DNA of 40,561 nucleotides, taken from a virus. Each line of letters starts with the position of its first letter. Positions within the stretch are counted from its first letter, which is position 1. Shown here piece after piece: positions 37,106-40,561 of this stretch. The translations under genes and the position numbers were made by a program. Under the pieces are notes generated by a model, which saw nothing but the letters and a program-made list of their open reading frames with translations, made no database searches and was not told the DNA's origin. The DNA lies in IMG/VR virus record IMGVR_UViG_3300008448_008186, positions 1 to 40,561 of that record. One strand, written 5' to 3'.

Positions 37106-39292
37106 ATGGCGGAACAAAATATTAATCAATATGTGTATCAGAAATACAAAATTAATCTTGTTTCTGAATCTATGGATATGTCTTTAGCTTCTGATGAAAG
37201 AAACTATAAAGAAGAAGTTGTATTTTCACCATACTTAATCGCAGAAACTTATGGTAATAAATTACCAATTAATATTGATATTAACAACCCTTTAACCTCA
37301 CAAACAGGATTAACATTAACATATAAAAATTTTAATCCAAACAATGTTTTTGTTTCACAAAATTATTACAACCCAAATAATGAAGATTTAACCTGTTTTT
37401 CCTCAACAACACTATGTGATGTTGGATTAACGGGGGTAGACAATGGGTTGGTAGAAAAAATGACCGGAGAGACTTTAAATTATACAAAAGGTTTATATAA
37501 TGATTTTTTAAAATTTGATAGATTACATTTTGATAGAAGATTTAAGTTATTCCAAGTAACGGGATATACAGAAAATAATAATAGATTTTCAGGAATATCT
37601 AAAAATACTTTATACGAAATTGTAAGTAAAAATGATCCTATTATAGGTAAATACCATGAACTATATGGTGGATTTTATCAAGGTTTTTATAAGTTATTTG
37701 GTTTTGATTATGAAGTTTTACCAGAAAGAACATCTAAAGGTTGGTCCGTTGAGATGTTATTAAAACCAAGACTTGTTGATGAATACTCTCCATTACCAAA
37801 TGAAACCACATTAAATTTATTGTACCCAAAAAATAAAAACACCTTTTTTTATTTTGGTACAAGAGCGGAAAATAAATTTTACCACCATGCTGACGGACAC
37901 CCAAATTGTCTGACAGGATATACTAGAGTTACAGAATCTCTAAGTGGTTGTCCGTCAACATGTGCTTGTTGTGATAAGACTGTAACTAATAGTAGGTGTA
38001 TATATGTTTACCCTCCTAGATCTAAAAATAATCAACATGATCCACATGTAAATTATGGTTGTAGGTTATGTAATGGTAACCTTGAGGTTTCAGTAACTTG
38101 TGGTTGTGGTTGTAACGAATCTCCTTGTGAGTCTTGTGGGTGGGAATGTCAGATACATAATTGTAAGACTGTGGTAATACCAACTCCAACCCCAACACCA
38201 ACCCCAAGCCCAACACCTAATTGTAATGTGCAAACACCTATATGTACCCCAAGTTGTACAAAATGTTATAAATGTGATGAATGTACAAGTTGTGAATATA
38301 CAGGTTTTACGTCTGTGGAATACACCTGTGAGACAGACCCATTGTTTGATGTTATGTCTAATAATATATCTTTTAAATTATGTGGAAATCCAAAAAATCC
38401 ACAAATTGGGGTTAAAGTTTTAAGGTTTACTGGTGGATGTGAAACAACAGGAACTTGCACAACAGGACAAACATATGTAACAGGGTATACTATTGATGAG
38501 TATTGCTCACCCCCAATATACCCATATTGTGAGGTTGTCAATCCCGCCTTCTTAGATGAAGAACATTGGTTTTTAGTTAATGTTGTATGGGAAAGATATT
38601 CATGGTTTGATTTCTGTGATTTAAAATTTTATGGTGGATTAGGGGATATAACTAAATTTGAATATTTAGATTCTTTATCTAATAATTCTGTTGATCTTAT
38701 AAAACCTCCACTAACTCATTTAGATAAAGATGGAGAATTAATTGAGTTAGTTAATTTAAATGATATATGGTTAGACGAAAAAAAATACAGGTTGGGTAGA
38801 TTAAAAATTTATGTTAATGGGAAAAAGATATATACCATTGAGGACTTTGAAGAGGTAATACCTAGAGGTTTATTTACCGATAAAGAAAAACAAATAGGTG
38901 TACCATTTAATATTTCTTGGGGAGGTGGTACACAAGGATTACATGAGAACCTAACATTTTCTTCTTGTTCCGCATTAACATCAAATTACATACAAGATCC
39001 TGAATGTCTACCAAATAATATTTTAAGTGGAACTAGTTTATCTGGGTTAAACACAAATATTTTATTAGAACAAAATTTTGGGGGTACTTTTGAAGGTGGT
39101 ATATCTCAATTTAGAATGTATATTGATCCTTTATCTTCTGATGAAATAAAACATAATTTTATTATTTTAAAAGATAAATTTGATTTGTTTGATCCTGACT
39201 GCCCTGTTTGTGATACTAAATTTTGTCCAACAAATGATTTAACATATCAAATTAATGATAATATTACTACAACAACTACAGTTATTATATGA
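37106..39292 (+). CDS. Large Cys-rich tail/adhesin protein with LamG-like parts
   Basis: The 728-residue protein has no signal peptide and looks like a virion surface protein. N-terminal half (1-260): beta-rich with [21 protein letters not shown] and [14 protein letters not shown], plausible concanavalin/LamG-like part. Residues about 265-345 and 375-420 are Cys-rich ([45 protein letters not shown]), separated by a Thr-Pro linker ([12 protein letters not shown], about 358-370). The C-terminal part has [50 protein letters not shown] and [24 protein letters not shown], matching a LamG-like binding fold. Such domains bind glycans. It is followed by a 4-nt ATGA overlap with the TP-repeat gene. 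Receptor binding is inferred. Confidence 0.7.
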   Translation: MAEQNINQYVYQKYKINLVSESMDMSLASDERNYKEEVVFSPYLIAETYGNKLPINIDINNPLTSQTGLTLTYKNFNPNNVFVSQNYYNPNNEDLTCFSSTTLCDVGLTGVDNGLVEKMTGETLNYTKGLYNDFLKFDRLHFDRRFKLFQVTGYTENNNRFSGISKNTLYEIVSKNDPIIGKYHELYGGFYQGFYKLFGFDYEVLPERTSKGWSVEMLLKPRLVDEYSPLPNETTLNLLYPKNKNTFFYFGTRAENKFYHHADGHPNCLTGYTRVTESLSGCPSTCACCDKTVTNSRCIYVYPPRSKNNQHDPHVNYGCRLCNGNLEVSVTCGCGCNESPCESCGWECQIHNCKTVVIPTPTPTPTPSPTPNCNVQTPICTPSCTKCYKCDECTSCEYTGFTSVEYTCETDPLFDVMSNNISFKLCGNPKNPQIGVKVLRFTGGCETTGTCTTGQTYVTGYTIDEYCSPPIYPYCEVVNPAFLDEEHWFLVNVVWERYSWFDFCDLKFYGGLGDITKFEYLDSLSNNSVDLIKPPLTHLDKDGELIELVNLNDIWLDEKKYRLGRLKIYVNGKKIYTIEDFEEVIPRGLFTDKEKQIGVPFNISWGGGTQGLHENLTFSSCSALTSNYIQDPECLPNNILSGTSLSGLNTNILLEQNFGGTFEGGISQFRMYIDPLSSDEIKHNFIILKDKFDLFDPDCPVCDTKFCPTNDLTYQINDNITTTTTVII

Positions 39293-39957
39293 GTTTAAGT
39301 ATTACAATAGAAAGTATAAATTTTAGTGGAGAAAGTGTAACAGTACTTTTTAAACCGGATAATGATTTAATAACAATAAATTTAGGTCAAGTTATATTAC
39401 CTTTTGTATTTTTTCCTAACGAATTAAACCCACCAAGAGAAATTTACGGAACATATACAATTTTAGTAAATGGTAGTAAATGTGTGAACATAATTAATGT
39501 CCCTAGATCTACACCAACCCCAACACCAACTAATACTCCAACAAGAACTCAAACACCAACCCCAACACCAACTAATACTCCTACAACAACTTTGGATCCA
39601 TGTAAAGTACCAACACCAACACCTACAGTTACTCCAACAATAAGCGTTACTCCAACAATAACACCAACACCAAGTGAGACTTGTACAAACCCTTGTGGTT
39701 GTAATAACCCAACACCAACACCAACAGTTAAACCACCTAAACCAACTCAAACTTGTACAAACCCTTGTGGATGTACACCAACACCTACTCCGACAGGAAC
39801 TAATACCCCAACACCTACTCCGACAGGAACTAATACCCCAACACCAACAGTTACTAGTACACCAACACCAACAGTAACGGCATTCGTATTTTATATTGTT
39901 AGTGAAGATGGGAATAAAATTCTATCAGAAATAAGTCAGTACATAATTGCAGAATAA
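39289..39957 (+). CDS. Thr-Pro-repeat stalk protein
   Basis: The 222-residue protein has an N-terminal beta domain ([21 protein letters not shown] to about residue 70) followed by about 130 residues of TPTPT-type repeats, broken by CTNPCGC motifs, and a short C-terminal strand segment ([19 protein letters not shown]). The repeats would form an extended, stiff stalk and are excellent candidates for O-glycosylation because of their many exposed Thr. It overlaps the upstream adhesin gene (ATGA) and precedes the tail-fibre gene, so it is part of the virion tail set. No recognised family for the N-terminus. Confidence 0.65.
   Translation: MSLSITIESINFSGESVTVLFKPDNDLITINLGQVILPFVFFPNELNPPREIYGTYTILVNGSKCVNIINVPRSTPTPTPTNTPTRTQTPTPTPTNTPTTTLDPCKVPTPTPTVTPTISVTPTITPTPSETCTNPCGCNNPTPTPTVKPPKPTQTCTNPCGCTPTPTPTGTNTPTPTPTGTNTPTPTVTSTPTPTVTAFVFYIVSEDGNKILSEISQYIIAE
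39511..39879 (+). repeat. Thr-Pro repeat region in the stalk gene
   Basis: Low-complexity DNA built from ccaacaccaac-type units encoding TPTP. It includes a perfect 30-bp tandem duplication at 39781-39840 (acacctactccgacaggaac and on). Confidence 0.9.
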
Positions 39958-39959
39958 AC

Positions 39960-39973
39960 TATTTATAATAAAA
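39960..39973 (+). promoter_or_regulatory. Candidate late promoter motif before the tail-fibre gene
   Basis: TATTTATAATAAAA begins 23 nt before the ATG at 39983 and is identical to the copies at 1012 and 2494. Confidence 0.5.
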
Positions 39974-39982
39974 AAATAAAAA

Positions 39983-40561
39983 ATGTCTGATGTTAAAATA
40001 TCACAGTTTCCTTATATCGGAAATACCGGCTATACACCAATTGATTTATTAGTTTTTGTTAACTATTTAAATCCGACAGGAACCACAAGTAACACAAAGA
40101 TAGATGATGTTAAAGATTATGTCATAATAGATTCTTATAACTATTTTTTACCATTAAGCGGAGGAACAGTTACCGGATCTACTTCTTTTACAAACGGTAT
40201 AAATACAAATATCATATCGGCAACAACATATCAAAATTTACCAATTGATCCTGACACATATGTTACAGGTTTTACATATAGTGATAATGTTTTCACAATA
40301 AAACAAAATAATGGTCAACCCGATTTAACTCAAACAATTAATACTGTAACAGGTTTAACTGTTAATGGAAATTTAAATATAACCGGTAATACGTCCGCAC
40401 AAGGATTAACCGCAACAACATTCAGTTCATCTACAGTTAATGTTGGGAATACAACAGGAACACCAAATCAAGTAACTTCTTTTGATTCCACAGGAAAATT
40501 AGTTGCAGGTGCGGGTCAATCAACTTCATCTTCTTTTGGTAGCTCAACATTAACAGTATCA
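39983..40561 (+). CDS. Tail-fibre-like protein, 3' truncated by the window
   Basis: Open from the ATG at 39983 to the last base of the window (193 codons, no stop), so the gene continues beyond. The start MSDVKISQFPYIGNTGYTPI is an N-terminal form I recall in other Bacteroidota phage tail proteins. LPLSGGTVTGSTSFTNG (about 55-70) is the 'PLSGGTVTG' motif typical of phage tail fibres, followed by repeated Asn/Thr-rich beta segments (TGLTVNGNLNITGNTSAQGL). It probably forms a trimeric beta-helical shaft. A late-promoter motif precedes it. Confidence 0.75.
   Translation, partial: MSDVKISQFPYIGNTGYTPIDLLVFVNYLNPTGTTSNTKIDDVKDYVIIDSYNYFLPLSGGTVTGSTSFTNGINTNIISATTYQNLPIDPDTYVTGFTYSDNVFTIKQNNGQPDLTQTINTVTGLTVNGNLNITGNTSAQGLTATTFSSSTVNVGNTTGTPNQVTSFDSTGKLVAGAGQSTSSSFGSSTLTVS

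Noticed and set aside
38022-38541. Alternative ORFs in the Cys-rich part of the adhesin gene
   Set aside because: Shadows of a real frame in tgt/aac-rich DNA; no start context and no recognisable sequence.
39463-39750. Trp/Cys-rich minus-strand ORF
   Set aside because: Antisense of the Thr-Pro repeat; composition is dictated by ccaaca-type units.
37106-40561. Diversity-generating retroelement acting on the tail/adhesin genes
   Set aside because: No reverse transcriptase and no template/variable repeat pair with A-specific differences was found in the window.
1-40561. tRNA genes
   Set aside because: Intergenic gaps are almost all shorter than 150 bases and none shows a cloverleaf with a TTC-type T-loop on inspection; a covariance search was not possible.

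Overview
The window is a piece of a large tailed phage with a T4-type contractile-tail (myovirus) body plan, AT-rich throughout by eye, most likely infecting a Bacteroidota host, probably of the Flavobacterium group. The T4-like assignment rests on a collinear head cassette: portal C-terminus, two small genes, gp21-type prohead protease, acidic scaffold, gp23-type major capsid protein. It is supported by a baseplate OB-fold protein, a gp55-like sigma factor, PhoH and dUTPase. The host inference rests on four things: almost no Shine-Dalgarno sequences, with A-rich leaders instead; a phage ribosomal protein bS21 of the Bacteroidia type; a secreted protein with the GEVED and T9SS-sorting architecture typical of Bacteroidota; and a few candidate promoters of the Bacteroidota form TTTG-N19/21-TAnnTTTG.

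Layout. 1-7.2 kb (+): head morphogenesis genes, with bS21 inserted on the opposite strand. 7.3-9.4 kb (+): a 697-aa T9SS-cargo-like secreted protein immediately after the capsid terminator. 9.4-11.5 kb: small genes on both strands, including two proteins that look packaged in the head. 11.5-17.6 kb (-): virion structural and baseplate genes. 17.6-18.4 kb (-): late sigma factor. 18.4-34.2 kb (-): a long, tightly packed block in which PhoH, an HAD-like protein, dUTPase and a 3'-5' exonuclease are interleaved with a large glycan island: eight glycosyltransferase genes, a NeuD/PglD-type acetyltransferase, a DegT-type aminotransferase fragment, a WbqC protein, two methyltransferase genes (one fused to a GNAT domain), a beta-propeller glycosidase-like protein and a BKACE-family enzyme. 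34.3-37.05 kb (-): five genes ending at a strong terminator, including a WYL-domain protein and a LETM1-like protein. 37.1 kb to the end (+): tail or adhesin genes with Cys-rich, LamG-like and Thr-Pro-repeat parts, and the start of a tail-fibre gene that runs off the window.

How it may work together. An orientation-specific motif, TATTTATnATAAAA about 19-23 nt before the ATG, precedes most virion gene blocks but not the glycan island. It is the best candidate late promoter for the gp55-like sigma. Host-type promoter matches precede bS21, the 155-aa gene at 2026, an unknown gene at 10.5-11.0 kb and the glycosyltransferase that opens the long minus-strand block, which suggests early expression there. 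Several proteins carry a short helix ending in (I/L)-x-E near the N-terminus, like T4 capsid-targeting sequences cut by gp21, so a set of proteins (one with a WYL domain) may be packaged in the head and injected. Coordinates are exact where counted from the sequence. Functions are read from sequence patterns without database searches.
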